A stretch of DNA of 64,000 nt from NCBI RefSeq assembly GCF_011008565.1, contig NZ_JAAIWK010000002.1, positions 62,001 to 126,000 of the forward strand, given 5' to 3'. Every line of letters starts with the position of its first letter. The first letter of the stretch is position 1. Of this stretch, positions 36,769 through 46,955 are shown piece by piece. The notes under the pieces are model-generated. The model was not told the origin of the DNA. It did not search any database and worked only from the letters and a program-made list of their open reading frames with translations. A program made the position numbers and the translations under genes. This DNA is from Heyndrickxia ginsengihumi (GTDB lineage: Bacteria; Bacillota; Bacilli; Bacillales; Bacillaceae_C).

Positions 36769-37674
36769 TCATAAAATAAGTGCATCAATATATTTAATTA
36801 ATTCATTAATTTCCGGTTTACTTACTTGAGCGTCAGCCCCTACAATCTCTCCTTTATGCCTTAAAGTATCAGTGATCAGCGATGAAAAAATGATGACGGG
36901 CAAATCATTCATATCATTTGTCTCTTTAATTTTTTTCGTCAAGTGATGACCATCCATTTGCGGCATTTCAATATCTGTAATAACGAGCTGCACTTCTTCC
37001 GTTATCCGTTTGCCTTCTTTCAGAAGTGAATCAAGGTAAGCAAAAGCTTCTCTTCCGTTTTCAAAAAATTTCACTTGCTCATAACCAGCTTCATTTAATG
37101 TTTCTTCTAGAAGTCCTCTAAGTAAAGCAGAATCCTCAGCCAAAACAATTCGCTTATTACTTCTTTCTCTTTTCCCTAGTTTCTTTACTTCTGCTACTTT
37201 TATATTAATATTTGGATTTATTTCCGTTATAATTTTTTCAAAATCTAGCATTAAGATCATATCCTGATCTTGTTTAATCACACCGACAATTTCATTTGAT
37301 TGACTCGAATACAAATCAGAAGGCTTTTCAATTCTCTCCCAAGATATTCGATGTATTTTGGAGACGTTGTCTACATGAAAAACGATTTTTTGCTGATTAA
37401 ATTCTGTTACGATAAATTTCTCATTTGCACAATACGTCTGTTCTTGAGATTTTAACACCTTCCGCATGTTTACAACCGGCAGCACTTCACCGCGTAGCTG
37501 GATAATTCCTTCTACAAATGGATGTGCATTCGGAATGATCGTCACGTGTGCAGGCATAATAATTTCCTTCACTTTGATAACATTAATTCCATATTTATTT
37601 TGATTTACTTCAAATTCAATGATTTCTAGTTCATTCGTACCACTTTCTAAAAGAATTCCTTTATTACTTTCCAC
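36769..37674 (-). CDS. cheV: Chemotaxis coupling protein CheV
   Basis: About 301 residues. GTG 37674 is 7 nt from GGGGG and is preferred to TTG 37677. An N-terminal CheW-like domain (about 12-155, FEVNQNKYGINVIKVKEII) couples receptors to CheA. A C-terminal receiver domain (about 172-301) holds the acidic pocket LAED, the phosphorylated Asp in VITDIEMPQMDG, and the conserved SKP lysine. Phosphorylation by CheA aids adaptation. No other chemotaxis or flagellar gene is in the window. The adjacent ykyB matches B. subtilis. Confidence 0.92.
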   Translation of the reverse strand: MESNKGILLESGTNELEIIEFEVNQNKYGINVIKVKEIIMPAHVTIIPNAHPFVEGIIQLRGEVLPVVNMRKVLKSQEQTYCANEKFIVTEFNQQKIVFHVDNVSKIHRISWERIEKPSDLYSSQSNEIVGVIKQDQDMILMLDFEKIITEINPNINIKVAEVKKLGKRERSNKRIVLAEDSALLRGLLEETLNEAGYEQVKFFENGREAFAYLDSLLKEGKRITEEVQLVITDIEMPQMDGHHLTKKIKETNDMNDLPVIIFSSLITDTLRHKGEIVGADAQVSKPEINELIKYIDALIL

Positions 37675-37689
37675 CAAAATTCCCCCTTT

Positions 37690-38087
37690 TTCTACTTTTT
37701 TCTCCTTTTGAATGATTATATCATGAACGTTCTTATATTCGCTGTATTTTTTGCAAAATCACGTTTTCTTTATTTTTATCGTTTTGGGTCTTTTATACTG
37801 GTACAACGAAAAACAAACTCTTCAAGTTTTCAAGGAAATATTTAAATTCTATTATTTATATTTTTCTATTGGAGTGAAGATAGAACCTAATGCGAAGAGA
37901 TTGATGATAAAACCCTTTTGCATGAAGTTTTACATTTAATATGGAAGATTTTTTACTATGTAGATTGGAGCGGAAATGTAAGGAAGTTTACTACGGGATA
38001 TAATCAGTGCAAGGTGGAACTTTCATGTTTTCGAATGGCATATTGATTAAAAGAGACTATTCTAAATTCCTTTTGTTAACAAACTGA
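37690..38087. other. Gene-free stretch with decayed family A repeat
   Basis: At 37965-38035 a degenerate copy is visible (TTGGAGCGGAAATGTAAGGA ... CTACGGGATA ... GCAAGGTGG). A 62-codon frame at 37751-37939 has no ribosome binding site and is not called. Confidence 0.45.
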
Positions 38088-38110
38088 AAGCCTCCTTATT
38101 TGGGAGGCTT
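38088..38110 (-). terminator. Hairpin at the end of the RDD gene
   Basis: AAGCCTCC and GGAGGCTT form an 8-bp stem overlapping the stop codon. The following T-run is poor. Confidence 0.45.
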
Positions 38111-38585
38111 AATTTCGCTCGTCCATTATTACTGATGTGCCAGCGATCATATCGTGTAGTGTTTGTTTTCTTTCTGTAAATGCAGCAATAATATATCCAA
38201 TATAAAATATACCAGATAAAATCATCGCAAAGCTTCTACCTAAAGCACGCCAAAATGTTAGCGGATTTCCTTTAGTATCAATCACTTTGAGCCCTAAAAC
38301 TCTTTTTCCTATCGTTGCCTGCCATTTCGATGATTCTAGCCACGCAAAATACAAAATAGGTAAAATTAAATCTACGAAGAAAATAACAAGATATCCAATT
38401 CCGATAGAGAAAAATTGATTAATTGTAACTTTATTCGTAGAAAAATCAATTTGTACTGCTACAATGCAGAACACCGCAAGTGTAATAATTAAGAGTGGAA
38501 TACTGAGTATTACCATATCTATTAAATAAGCTACAAATCTCCTCCAAAAACCTGCATACCTTATATCTTGTTGTTGTTCATCCAT
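38109..38585 (-). CDS. RDD-family membrane protein
   Basis: About 158 residues from ATG 38585 (GGAG 8 nt upstream). The RDD hallmark is seen as YAGFWRRFVAYLIDMVIL, with the first Arg-Asp pair in helix 1. Three to four membrane helices follow, with the second signature block GKRVLGLKVIDTKGNPLTFWRAL split by the loop. The C-terminus ends QTLHDMIAGTSVI. RDD proteins may be transporters (Na+/H+ exchange is reported for one), but function here is unknown. Confidence 0.85.
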   Translation of the reverse strand: MDEQQQDIRYAGFWRRFVAYLIDMVILSIPLLIITLAVFCIVAVQIDFSTNKVTINQFFSIGIGYLVIFFVDLILPILYFAWLESSKWQATIGKRVLGLKVIDTKGNPLTFWRALGRSFAMILSGIFYIGYIIAAFTERKQTLHDMIAGTSVIMDERN

Positions 38586-38799
38586 ACTTCCATCTCCATT
38601 CAAGCATACACTCACTACTATAAATGATTAAAATGAGAAAATCATGTAAAATTAATAAAAAAAGCATGATATTGAAAAATTATTTTTTCCACTAATGCCA
38701 ACTCATTTTATAGTACAATTAGAACAACGAATAAAATATTTTAATCATACTTTTCTTCAATGCTATGATACAGTTAAACGAAATAAGGAGGCAATTTCT

Positions 38800-39948
38800 T
38801 TGGATCATTTACTAAATCCAAAAGTATTAGATATTGAAATTTCCGGAATTCGCAAATTTTCTAATATGGTGAACCATATTGAAGATATGGTCTCTTTTAC
38901 AATCGGCCAACCAGATTTTCCTACACCTGAGCACGTTAAACTGGCTGGAATACATGCAATTGAACAAAATGTAACAAGTTACACACACAATGCTGGAGAT
39001 ATAAAACTAAGAAATGCTGCTGCACAATTTGTGCAAACAAAATATAATCTGAATTACAATCCCGAAACGGAGGTCATTGTAACAATAGGTGCCAGTGAAG
39101 CGATCGACATTACGCTTAGGACGATCTTAGTACCTGGATCAGAGGTAATTTTACCCGGCCCTGTGTATCCTGGTTATGAGCCACTGATCCGTTTGTGCGA
39201 TGCAATACCAGTTCATGTCGATACGAGAGACTCTAACTTTAAATTAACAGCTGAAAAAATTAAGACAGCTCTTACAGATAGAACGAGATGTGTCATTTTA
39301 CCTTATCCTTCAAATCCAACTGGTGTTACCTTAACGGCAGATGAATTAAAAGAAATAGCAGATTTACTAAAGGACAAAGAAGTGTTTGTATTAGCAGATG
39401 AAATATATAGTGAACTATCTTATGATAGTCCGCATGTATCTATTGCGAACTTTTTACATAACCGTACCATCGTCATAAATGGCCTTTCTAAGTCGCATTC
39501 TATGACAGGATGGCGAATCGGCTTGTTGTTTGCTCCAGAATGGCTTAGTAAACATATTTTAAAAGTCCATCAATACAATGTCACATGTGCTACTTCTATT
39601 TCGCAACAAGCAGCAATTGAAGCATTAACAAATGGAATAGATGATGCTAAAGTGATGAAAAAAGAATACATGAAAAGAAGAGACTTTGTATGTTCACGAC
39701 TGGATCAATTAGGTTTAACATATGTAAAACCTAACGGCGGATTCTACTTTTTTGTTAAAATACCCGACTATATTGCTCTATCATCATTTGATTTTGCTGT
39801 CGATTTAGCCAATAAAAATAAAGTCGCAGTCGTTCCTGGAAGTTCTTTCTCAGCTTATGGTGAAGGATTTTTCCGAATTTCATATGCATGCAGTATGGAG
39901 ACACTTCAAGAAGGATTTAACCGCATCGAAAGTTATTTAAAAAGATAG
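38800..39948 (+). CDS. patA: N-acetyl-L,L-diaminopimelate aminotransferase PatA
   Basis: The 382-residue class I/II aminotransferase starts with TTG 38800 behind AAGGAGG (product MDHLLNPKVLDIEISGIRKF). The upstream in-frame extension has no ribosome binding site. The PLP lysine is in NGLSKSHSMTGWR, and YPSNPTGV and DEIYSEL are typical. In B. subtilis, PatA acts in the acetylase diaminopimelate branch, so with dapH and ykuR here it completes that branch. It is beside cheV/ykyB, as in B. subtilis. Confidence 0.93.
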   Translation: MDHLLNPKVLDIEISGIRKFSNMVNHIEDMVSFTIGQPDFPTPEHVKLAGIHAIEQNVTSYTHNAGDIKLRNAAAQFVQTKYNLNYNPETEVIVTIGASEAIDITLRTILVPGSEVILPGPVYPGYEPLIRLCDAIPVHVDTRDSNFKLTAEKIKTALTDRTRCVILPYPSNPTGVTLTADELKEIADLLKDKEVFVLADEIYSELSYDSPHVSIANFLHNRTIVINGLSKSHSMTGWRIGLLFAPEWLSKHILKVHQYNVTCATSISQQAAIEALTNGIDDAKVMKKEYMKRRDFVCSRLDQLGLTYVKPNGGFYFFVKIPDYIALSSFDFAVDLANKNKVAVVPGSSFSAYGEGFFRISYACSMETLQEGFNRIESYLKR

Positions 39949-39979
39949 ATCCTTGGTTAAATAGTGAAACTGTTCCTAA

Positions 39980-40085
39980 AGATTGTTGATTGGAGTAAAA
40001 GGTGCAAGACTCCTTCGGGAAAAACGGGATAGATGAGACACTAAAGGAGTGAAGCAAGCATACTGGAGCATAAATCAACTAACCC
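39980..40085 (+). repeat. Degenerate family A repeat copy
   Basis: GATTGGAGTAAAAGGTGCAA, GACTCCTTCGGGAAAAACGG, GATGAGACAC and TGGAGCATAAATCAAC occur in the family A order. Arms are poorly preserved. Confidence 0.6.
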
Positions 40086-40146
40086 TTTTGTTGAAAAGTT
40101 ACAAGGTTAACGAAAACAGCTATTTAAAAGAATATAGATCATAAAT

Positions 40147-40197
40147 AATCCGCTTAAGAGGAACCGTTCAGCCCCCTTTTAAGCGGATTGTTTATTG
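40147..40197. terminator. Bidirectional terminator between patA and ykwC
   Basis: AATCCGCTTAA and TTAAGCGGATT form an 11-bp stem with a 21-nt loop and a T-rich tail. Confidence 0.75.
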
Positions 40198-40260
40198 TAT
40201 CATTGAAATTAACATATATTTACTGTGAATTCGATGTTTAAAAACAAGGCAATCAATTCA

Positions 40261-41139
40261 TTAAAAAATATCCCAATATTTCACTAAAGCTTGCGTACCG
40301 CTATTTTCCTCACCATTTTCAGCTAATTGTTCATATAGCTTTTTACTTAGAGCAAGCCCAGGAAGCTCTAAGTTCATTTTCTCTGCTTCATCTAATGCAA
40401 TTTTCATATCTTTAATAAAATGTTTAATAAAAAATCCAGGTGAATAATCGCCAGCAAGTACCCGAGGAATTAAATTGGATAATGACCAGCTGCCCGCAGC
40501 CCCTGCACTAATTGATTTCAATACTTTTTCCGGATCTAATTCTGCTTTTTTGGCATACACAATTGCTTCACTTACCCCCATCATATTTGAAGCGATCGCA
40601 ATTTGATTGCACATTTTTGTATGCTGTCCAGAACCAGCCGCCCCTTGATGTACGATATTTTCCCCTAGCACCTTCAAAACTGGCAATACCTTTTCAAATG
40701 TTTCAACATCTCCGCCAACCATTATCGTTAAATTTCCTTTTTGTGCACCGATATCGCCACCTGAAACTGGCGCATCAATTGCTTCGATATTTTTTTCTTT
40801 CGCAGCTTGATATATTTTCCTTGCAAGTGTAGGAGTTGATGTTGTCATATCAATCAATACTGTCTGTTCATTAGCATGTTTCAGTAATCCATTTTCGCCA
40901 AAATAAACTTCTTCCACATCATACGGATAACCAACCATTGTAATAATAACCGCTGATTGTTCTGCAACCTCTTTTGGCGAAGGGCACCATGTAGCCCCCT
41001 GCTCTAATAAAAGATTTGCCTTATCCTTGGAACGATTATAAACATTAAGTGAATATCCAGATTTCAATAAATTGAATGCCATATTTCTACCCATGACACC
41101 TAATCCGATAAATCCAATACTTGTTAATTGTTTATCCAT
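40261..41139 (-). CDS. ykwC: 3-hydroxyacid dehydrogenase family protein YkwC
   Basis: The 292-residue NAD(P)-dependent beta-hydroxyacid dehydrogenase has the Rossmann motif GFIGLGVMGRNMAFNLL, the substrate motif DAPVSGGDIGAQKG and the catalytic lysine in GSGQHTKMCNQ. Family members act on 3-hydroxyisobutyrate, tartronate semialdehyde or similar; the substrate here is unknown. It precedes patA/cheV as ykwC does in B. subtilis. Start is ATG 41139. Confidence 0.88.
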   Translation of the reverse strand: MDKQLTSIGFIGLGVMGRNMAFNLLKSGYSLNVYNRSKDKANLLLEQGATWCPSPKEVAEQSAVIITMVGYPYDVEEVYFGENGLLKHANEQTVLIDMTTSTPTLARKIYQAAKEKNIEAIDAPVSGGDIGAQKGNLTIMVGGDVETFEKVLPVLKVLGENIVHQGAAGSGQHTKMCNQIAIASNMMGVSEAIVYAKKAELDPEKVLKSISAGAAGSWSLSNLIPRVLAGDYSPGFFIKHFIKDMKIALDEAEKMNLELPGLALSKKLYEQLAENGEENSGTQALVKYWDIF

Positions 41140-41174
41140 ATTTTCTCCCCCACACTCATTTATTTATCGTTTTA

Positions 41175-41960
41175 TTAAATCGATTTTACTTTTCCGCCGT
41201 CAATCAAAAAGCTGCTTCCGGTGACATATGAATTTGCATTTGATGCAAGAAAAGCAACAAATTTAGCAAATTCTTCAGGTTGACCATATCGTTTAAGCGG
41301 AATAGACTGTAATTGTTCTTGCTCAACTTCTTCTAAGCTCTTTCCTGTCTTTTCTGCTGTTACACGATCAAGATGTGTAATTCGATCCGTTGCAATTCTA
41401 CCTGGACCAACTGTATTAATTAAAATAGAGTAAGGTGCTAGTTCTTCAGCTAGCGATTTAGAGAGTCCGACAATACCCGTTCTAAAAGTATTTGACAAAA
41501 TTAATCCTGGAATTGGCTCTTTAATAGAAGATGAAGCAATATTGATAATTCTTCCGCCATTTTTCTTCAGCAAAGGAAGTGACTCTCTAATGATTCTTAT
41601 GTATGAAAGCAAATTAAGTTCAAATGATTGCTGCCATTTTTCATCGTCCATATCTTCAAAATTTCCTGCTGGAGGCCCACCTGCATTATTTACCAATATA
41701 TCAAGTCTTCCATAAGTATCTTTTACCTTTTGGACCATTGCTTTTATCTCTTCAACATTTGTAATATCCGTTTTAATATATTCAACATCACCTTTGCCTA
41801 ATGCAAGCAACTCCTGTTTTACTTGTTGGAGCTGTTGTTCATTTCTGCTTGCAATAACAACATTAGCACCTTCTTCAACTAGTTCTTTTGCAATTGCTTT
41901 TCCGAGCCCTTGACTAGAAGCTACAACGAGAGCTGCTTTTCCTTTAATTCCCAATTTCAT
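41175..41960 (-). CDS. Short-chain dehydrogenase/reductase
   Basis: About 261 residues from ATG 41960 (AAGGAGG 8 nt upstream). The SDR fold has ASSQGLGKAIA at the cofactor site, NNAGG and a catalytic region IIRESLPLLKKNG ... INIASSSIKEP. The expected YxxxK is replaced here by TFRTGIVGLSKSLA, as in some atypical SDRs. It lies 35 nt upstream of ykwC in the same orientation, probably co-transcribed. Substrate is unknown. Confidence 0.8.
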   Translation of the reverse strand: MKLGIKGKAALVVASSQGLGKAIAKELVEEGANVVIASRNEQQLQQVKQELLALGKGDVEYIKTDITNVEEIKAMVQKVKDTYGRLDILVNNAGGPPAGNFEDMDDEKWQQSFELNLLSYIRIIRESLPLLKKNGGRIINIASSSIKEPIPGLILSNTFRTGIVGLSKSLAEELAPYSILINTVGPGRIATDRITHLDRVTAEKTGKSLEEVEQEQLQSIPLKRYGQPEEFAKFVAFLASNANSYVTGSSFLIDGGKVKSI

Positions 41961-42037
41961 TTCATATACCTCCTTAATATTCTTCAATGCTAATTCAAGT
42001 ATAAACGAAGTATTCAGTAAAATTCATCTATTATGAC

Positions 42038-42075
42038 TAAAAAAGCCGAATGAAATATTCATTCGGCTTAAAAAA
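42038..42075 (-). terminator. Terminator of ptsHI
   Basis: AAGCCGAATGAA and TTCATTCGGCTT form a perfect 12-bp stem with a 3-nt loop. T-runs are present on both strands. Confidence 0.85.
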
Positions 42076-42198
42076 GAGAATAATGAGAAGAAACGATGCA
42101 CACCCAACAGATTATACTACGTATATCAGGACGCAATGTTCTTATTGGGATAATATACTATACCCATTTACAATCTCACTAATCCACTTTTTTACTTT

Positions 42199-43917
42199 TT
42201 AATGATTTGTAAATTTTTTCACAAGTTCTAACACTTCATCATTTGTTGTTAGATTTAATGCTTGCTCAGCTAATTTTTCCATGTCGGCTTTGTTCAACGT
42301 ACGTATTTGTGATCTAGCTTTTAAGATAGAAGAAGCACTCATTGAAAATTCATCTAATCCTAAACCAAGAAGAAGAGGAATTGCAATTTCATCTCCAGCC
42401 ATCTCACCGCACATGCCTGCCCATTTACCTTCTTGATGAGCAGCATCAATAACGCGTTTCACAAGTCGTAAAATAGATGGATTGTATGGTTGATATAAGT
42501 ATGAAATACGCTCATTCATACGGTCAGCAGCCATTGTATACTGGATCAAATCGTTTGTTCCAACACTGAAGAAATCAACTTCTTTTGCAAATAGATCTGC
42601 TAAAACTGCAGTTGAAGGAATTTCTACCATGATACCAACTTCAATTTCATCAGAAACTTTTACACCCTCTTGAATGAGTTTATCTTTTTCTTCAAGAAGA
42701 ATAGATTTTGCTTCGCGGAATTCATTTAAGTTGGAGATCATTGGGAACATGATTTTTAAGTTACCGTATGCACTTGCACGAAGTAGCGCACGTAATTGTG
42801 TCCGGAAAATATCCTGTCTATCTAAGCATAGACGAATAGCACGGAAACCAAGAAATGGATTCATCTCTTCAGGAAGTGGTAAATAAGGTAATTTTTTATC
42901 GCCACCGATATCAAGTGTACGGACAACGACAGGTTTACCATTTAAGCCTTCTAAAACCGCTTTATACGATTCAAACTGTTCCTCTTCAGTTGGAAGTTCA
43001 TCTCTTCCCATATATAAGAACTCAGTACGATATAAACCGACACCTTCACCGCCATTATCAACAACACCTTGTAAATCATTTGGTGTTCCGATATTAGCAA
43101 CTAATTCAACATGATGTCCATCCTTAGAAACGGTTTTTTCATGAAGTAATTTAGCCCATTCAGCTTTTTGTTGTTCAAATTTTTCTTGCTCTTTCTTGTA
43201 CTGTTCCACTACTTCTGGTGTTGGATTAATATGGACATCACCCGTTAATCCGTTAACGATTACAAGATCACCATTTTGGATATCTTGAATTGCCGTTTTT
43301 GTACCAACAACAGCTGGAATTTCTAAAGAGCGAGCCATGATTGCTGAATGTGATGTACGTCCCCCAACGTTAGTCGCAAATCCTTTAACAAATTCACGAT
43401 TTAGTTGAGCTGTATCTGAAGGTGTTAAATCTTCAGCGATGACAACCACTTCTTCAGCGATCATACTAGGATTTGGAATATCAACTTGAAGCAGGTGCGC
43501 TAAAATTCGTTTCGTAACATCGCGAATATCAGCTGCACGTTCTCTCATATATTCATTATCCATTTGTTCAAACATCGTAACGAACATATCTGCAGTTTCT
43601 TTTAAAGCGAATTCTGCATTAACTTGATCGTTTTTGATTTTATCTTCGATTTGAGATAATAATTCTGGGTCACTTAAAACAAGTAAATGTGCATCGAAAA
43701 TCGCAGCTTTATCCGCACCTAATTCTTTAAGAGCATGTTCGCGAATCGCTTCCAATTCTGTTTTTGATTCAGCTACCGCGCTATGTAGGCGATTAACTTC
43801 TTCGTCAACATTTTGAACATTTTTCTTTTCATAAGATAAATCAGGTTCCACTAAACGGTAAGCTTTTGCTATTGCAATACCGTTAGATGCCGCAATACCT
43901 TTTAGAATTGTTGACAT
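42199..43917 (-). CDS. ptsI: PTS Enzyme I
   Basis: The 572-residue phosphoenolpyruvate-protein phosphotransferase is full length. The active-site histidine is in [17 protein letters not shown]. The C-terminal PEP-binding barrel has [14 protein letters not shown], the [13 protein letters not shown] motif and the cysteine in [10 protein letters not shown]. It phosphorylates HPr at the expense of PEP. Its ATG overlaps the ptsH stop by one base (TAATG), giving translational coupling. Confidence 0.97.
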   Translation of the reverse strand: MSTILKGIAASNGIAIAKAYRLVEPDLSYEKKNVQNVDEEVNRLHSAVAESKTELEAIREHALKELGADKAAIFDAHLLVLSDPELLSQIEDKIKNDQVNAEFALKETADMFVTMFEQMDNEYMRERAADIRDVTKRILAHLLQVDIPNPSMIAEEVVVIAEDLTPSDTAQLNREFVKGFATNVGGRTSHSAIMARSLEIPAVVGTKTAIQDIQNGDLVIVNGLTGDVHINPTPEVVEQYKKEQEKFEQQKAEWAKLLHEKTVSKDGHHVELVANIGTPNDLQGVVDNGGEGVGLYRTEFLYMGRDELPTEEEQFESYKAVLEGLNGKPVVVRTLDIGGDKKLPYLPLPEEMNPFLGFRAIRLCLDRQDIFRTQLRALLRASAYGNLKIMFPMISNLNEFREAKSILLEEKDKLIQEGVKVSDEIEVGIMVEIPSTAVLADLFAKEVDFFSVGTNDLIQYTMAADRMNERISYLYQPYNPSILRLVKRVIDAAHQEGKWAGMCGEMAGDEIAIPLLLGLGLDEFSMSASSILKARSQIRTLNKADMEKLAEQALNLTTNDEVLELVKKFTNH

Positions 43918-44183
43918 TATTCAGCTAAACCTTCTTTTTTCAATAGTTCTGCTAGGCTGTTCAATGCGTCTTCAGCATCGTTACCTTCAGCGAAAATTGT
44001 AATATCTGCACCTTTACCAATTCCAAGAGACATAACACCCATAATTGATTTTAAGTTAACTTTTTTATCCTTGTACTGTAATTGAACGTCAGAGTCGAAT
44101 TTGCTAGCAGCTTGTACAAGCAAAGTAGCCGGACGTGCGTGAATTCCTGTATCTGCAGTTACTGTAAAAGATTTTTGAGCCAT
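43917..44183 (-). CDS. ptsH: PTS phosphocarrier protein HPr
   Basis: The 88-residue HPr starts with ATG 44183 ([20 protein letters not shown]). It has the Enzyme I-phosphorylated H15 and the HprK target S46 ([11 protein letters not shown]), so it can act both in sugar uptake and as CcpA co-repressor. No ptsG or glcT lies upstream, unlike B. subtilis, so ptsHI is a stand-alone unit here. Confidence 0.97.
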   Translation of the reverse strand: MAQKSFTVTADTGIHARPATLLVQAASKFDSDVQLQYKDKKVNLKSIMGVMSLGIGKGADITIFAEGNDAEDALNSLAELLKKEGLAE

Positions 44184-44224
44184 AATTTTCTTACTCCTTT
44201 TCAATAAAATATTTTTCTCATATA

Positions 44225-44253
44225 AAAATAAAGCACGTTGCAAATTTCGTCAA
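44225..44253 (-). promoter_or_regulatory. SigA promoter of ptsHI
   Basis: On the minus strand TTGACG (44253-44248), a 17-nt spacer and TATTTT (44230-44225) lie about 42 nt upstream of ptsH. Confidence 0.6.
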
Positions 44254-44409
44254 TATTTATGTGAAATGTTACATAAAAAAGACAAAACTGCATTAAATTT
44301 GATGGGGATTTAAAAGAAAATCCACGGTATAGGATACCATGACTTAAAAAATAATACAAATTTCGAGAAATATCAACATAATTCTTTCAATTCGATCAAA
44401 ATAATGATA

Positions 44410-44604
44410 TTAGCTTCTCGGAATCTGTAAATATTGATAAATCACATTTCCCCCATGTTGGGCAATCCCTTTAAAATGTTTAAAATCTTCTTGGGAAACA
44501 AGCACTTCACGAAAAGTTAAAAAATCTTCCTTTTTAATTAAAAATTCCTGAATTTCACCTTTTCGAAGTTTTTCAATCAAATCTTTCATTTCTTCCTCTG
44601 TCAT
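44410..44604 (-). CDS. Unrecognised 64-residue acidic protein
   Basis: ATG 44604 has GGGGTG 6 nt upstream. The product opens MTEEEMKDLIEKLRKGEIQE, a helical acidic segment, and continues with KKEDFLTFREVLVSQEDFKHF and a Gly/aromatic end (HGGNVIYQYLQI). No cysteines or membrane segments. I do not recognise the family. It is divergent from the ykvS-like gene and shares its intergenic region. Confidence 0.6.
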   Translation of the reverse strand: MTEEEMKDLIEKLRKGEIQEFLIKKEDFLTFREVLVSQEDFKHFKGIAQHGGNVIYQYLQIPRS

Positions 44605-44813
44605 ATGCTTCACCCCATTAATATTTTATCATAGGAACTCTCATATTAATCATAACAATGATGATTTGCTTGTTGGAATTGTAAAAGCATAAAATGCTTT
44701 TTTAAAACAAATTAATAGTTTATTCAAATTTCCGTAACTATTAGTCTTGAACTTTTCTGATAAATAGTGCAAACTATTTACAATACGTTCAAAAAGTGAT
44801 AGGAGGCGTTATT

Positions 44814-45005
44814 TTGAAGAAAGCTCAAATTGGTGATATTATTGAATTCAAAGAGGGCTTGCAAGGCGTTGTGGAAAAAGTGAATGAGAATTCTGTTATT
44901 GTTAATTTAACACATATGGAAAATTTCAATGAACTAGAATTAGATGAAAAAACGGTTATTAATCATAAAAATTACAAAATTATTCAATCATCCACAAAGG
45001 CTTAA
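44814..45005 (+). CDS. ykvS: YkvS-like DUF2187 protein
   Basis: The 63-residue protein starts with TTG 44814 behind AGGAGGC. It opens LKKAQIGDIIEFKEGLQG and is predicted to be a small beta-barrel like the KOW/DUF2187 family (GVVEKVNENSVIVNLT). B. subtilis ykvS lies in the clpE-ptsH interval, in agreement. Function is unknown; nucleic-acid binding is possible by fold. Confidence 0.75.
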   Translation: MKKAQIGDIIEFKEGLQGVVEKVNENSVIVNLTHMENFNELELDEKTVINHKNYKIIQSSTKA

Positions 45006-45051
45006 ATACCATAATGACGATCTACCTAACTAAAAGCTCACGTACGCAAAA

Positions 45052-45087
45052 AAAAAAGAAATTGGGAGTGCTCTCAATTTCTTTTTT
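45052..45087 (+). terminator. Terminator of ykvS
   Basis: GAAATTGGGAG and CTCTCAATTTC pair over 11 bp with one wobble, followed by T6. Confidence 0.8.
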
Positions 45088-45273
45088 GCGTGTCAACTCG
45101 ATTCGACTATTTATATTAAATGATGGAATTTTCTTTCCATTCATTTTATCTACTAGATTTGATAAAATAACAAAGTATGAAAAAATGAATATGTTTTATT
45201 TCATGAATGTATTCATTTTTTGAATGAGTTACTATTATATTTTCTGTGATTGAAAGAGAGGAGAAACTACAGC

Positions 45274-45894
45274 ATGACGAAACTTTCCGTCGATACGAAG
45301 CTAATCAGTAGTATTATACTAGCTCATATTCTTCTATTTATAACATTTCACGATCATCATGCGGTTTTTTGGTACTTATATTCCGGGGCTATGCTCTTTC
45401 TAATTAGTTTTTCTATATTTCAAGGGAAAGCAGAAAGCAACGCGAAAAAGTCTTTTTTTCAATTCCTACTATATGGCATTCTTTCCGGTATCGTTTTATA
45501 TTTGATTTTTTGGATCGGACATTTTTTATTAACATTATTGCCAACGGATCTTGATCAACAAGTTTCACATGCTTATAAACGCTTTTCACCGGAATTGCTT
45601 TGGAATTATATTGTCCTCATCATTATTCTCATCCCAGGTGAAGAAATTTTTTGGCGAGGCTTTGTACAAAAACGTTTAATGAATCTAATGAACGATAAGT
45701 TTGCCATCTTAATTTCTGCACTTTTAAATGCATCTGTATTTCTTTATGCAGATTTACCAATTATGATGATTGCCGCGTTTGTCGGTTCTCTATTTTGGGG
45801 AATTCTTTATGCTAAAAAAAGAGATCTATCGATGCTTATTTTGTCACATTTAATATTCGATCTTTTACTTCTTGTCATTTTTCCAATCCATTAA
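45274..45894 (+). CDS. CPBP-family intramembrane metalloprotease-like protein
   Basis: The 206-residue membrane protein (ATG 45274 behind AGAGGAG) has six predicted helices. The CPBP signatures are PGEEIFWRGFVQKRL (motif 1 EExxxR, about residues 122-136), an Asn-containing motif 2 helix (LNASVFLYADLP) and motif 3 HLIFDLLL with the C-terminal His. These are the residues used by Rce1-type proteases. Bacillus members may process peptides or affect bacteriocin immunity; no target gene is adjacent. Confidence 0.85.
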   Translation: MTKLSVDTKLISSIILAHILLFITFHDHHAVFWYLYSGAMLFLISFSIFQGKAESNAKKSFFQFLLYGILSGIVLYLIFWIGHFLLTLLPTDLDQQVSHAYKRFSPELLWNYIVLIIILIPGEEIFWRGFVQKRLMNLMNDKFAILISALLNASVFLYADLPIMMIAAFVGSLFWGILYAKKRDLSMLILSHLIFDLLLLVIFPIH

Positions 45895-45920
45895 GACTGC
45901 AACTAAGCAGTCTTTTTTTA
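45894..45920 (+). terminator. Terminator of the CPBP gene
   Basis: AGACTGC and GCAGTCT form a 7-bp stem with a 6-nt loop, followed by T6. Confidence 0.8.
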
Positions 45921-46955
45921 TTATATTTTCCTTGTTTTAATCCCAAGGATAACGATAAACAGTAGACTGAAATAACCAAATATCGGATAAAGTATCGATA
46001 GCAGTGTTCCATAGTGCAATTGACTAATAAGAAATGTTATAACTAAAATGATGATATAAATCGGAATACTATTAATCGATAAATATCCTCTTAGTTGCTT
46101 TTCTAAACCATAGACATTGCCAATAATTGAAGTGAAAATTTCGCTATAAATCATTAATATGTAAATCATATAGATTTCAGGAAAACTATTTTTCACAATA
46201 ACTGCCATCGGCAATTCATATGATGTAAAATGTGGTAACGTAACCAATGAAAAATGACTAGATATAAGGATCCACGTTAAAAATAAACCGCCGAATATTC
46301 CCCCAAGCCTTATCGTTTTTTTATCATTTACTTCAGTTGCAATTGGGACTAGAACAGCTTGCGCCAATGCTAAATTAAATGCTGCATATGAAAGAGCTTG
46401 AGTAATGGCATTACCAAAATGCGCCGTGTTTGGCCTCCATCGTAAATGCGTCAAAAAATTAGGCTCTTGTACAGAATGTGACATTAATAAGGCATTAAAT
46501 AAGATCATCATCGGTACGACAAAAGTATTGACACTAAACAATCCTTTTGAACCAATTAACATTACAATAAAAGTGAGCAAAACAGTAATGAGCATACCAA
46601 TCATTCTACTTACATGAAGATGTTCATCAAAAACTGCACCTGCGCCAGATAACATCACGCCACAAACACAAATAAGCATCACCATTGTTAATAAATTAAT
46701 CGCTTTAGATAATGTTTTCCCAAATAAAAATTCGTTAAACTCTTCGTACGATTGTGCTTTTATATCAATCGCCTTCTCCATCATCTTCGTTCCTAGAATA
46801 ATAAAAAGCACACCTGAAATAAAGATAGAAAGAAAACCATAAAACCCAAAGCGAGTAAAAAATTCCACTATCTCTTTTCCTGTTGCAAAACCTGCACCGA
46901 TTATTGTTCCAATATAAACAGCAGCAATTTGAAGTGCACTTAAACCTCTTTTCAT
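45921..46955 (-). CDS. ykvI: YkvI family membrane protein, putative transporter
   Basis: About 344 residues from ATG 46955 (GGAAGGGGAAG upstream). Ten or so membrane helices begin with the LeuT-like helix 1 motif AAVYIGTIIGAGFATGKEI. The protein resembles the APC-superfamily YkvI/YbfB group. Substrate is unknown. It lies divergent from clpE, where B. subtilis also carries ykvI. Confidence 0.85.
   Translation of the reverse strand: MKRGLSALQIAAVYIGTIIGAGFATGKEIVEFFTRFGFYGFLSIFISGVLFIILGTKMMEKAIDIKAQSYEEFNEFLFGKTLSKAINLLTMVMLICVCGVMLSGAGAVFDEHLHVSRMIGMLITVLLTFIVMLIGSKGLFSVNTFVVPMMILFNALLMSHSVQEPNFLTHLRWRPNTAHFGNAITQALSYAAFNLALAQAVLVPIATEVNDKKTIRLGGIFGGLFLTWILISSHFSLVTLPHFTSYELPMAVIVKNSFPEIYMIYILMIYSEIFTSIIGNVYGLEKQLRGYLSINSIPIYIIILVITFLISQLHYGTLLSILYPIFGYFSLLFIVILGIKTRKI

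Noticed and set aside
37751-37939. 62-codon plus-strand frame with hydrophobic N-terminus
   Set aside because: No ribosome binding site, low-complexity AT-driven composition, and part of it overlaps decayed repeat sequence.
45014-45223. 69-codon frame after ykvS
   Set aside because: It spans the ykvS terminator hairpin; no ribosome binding site.
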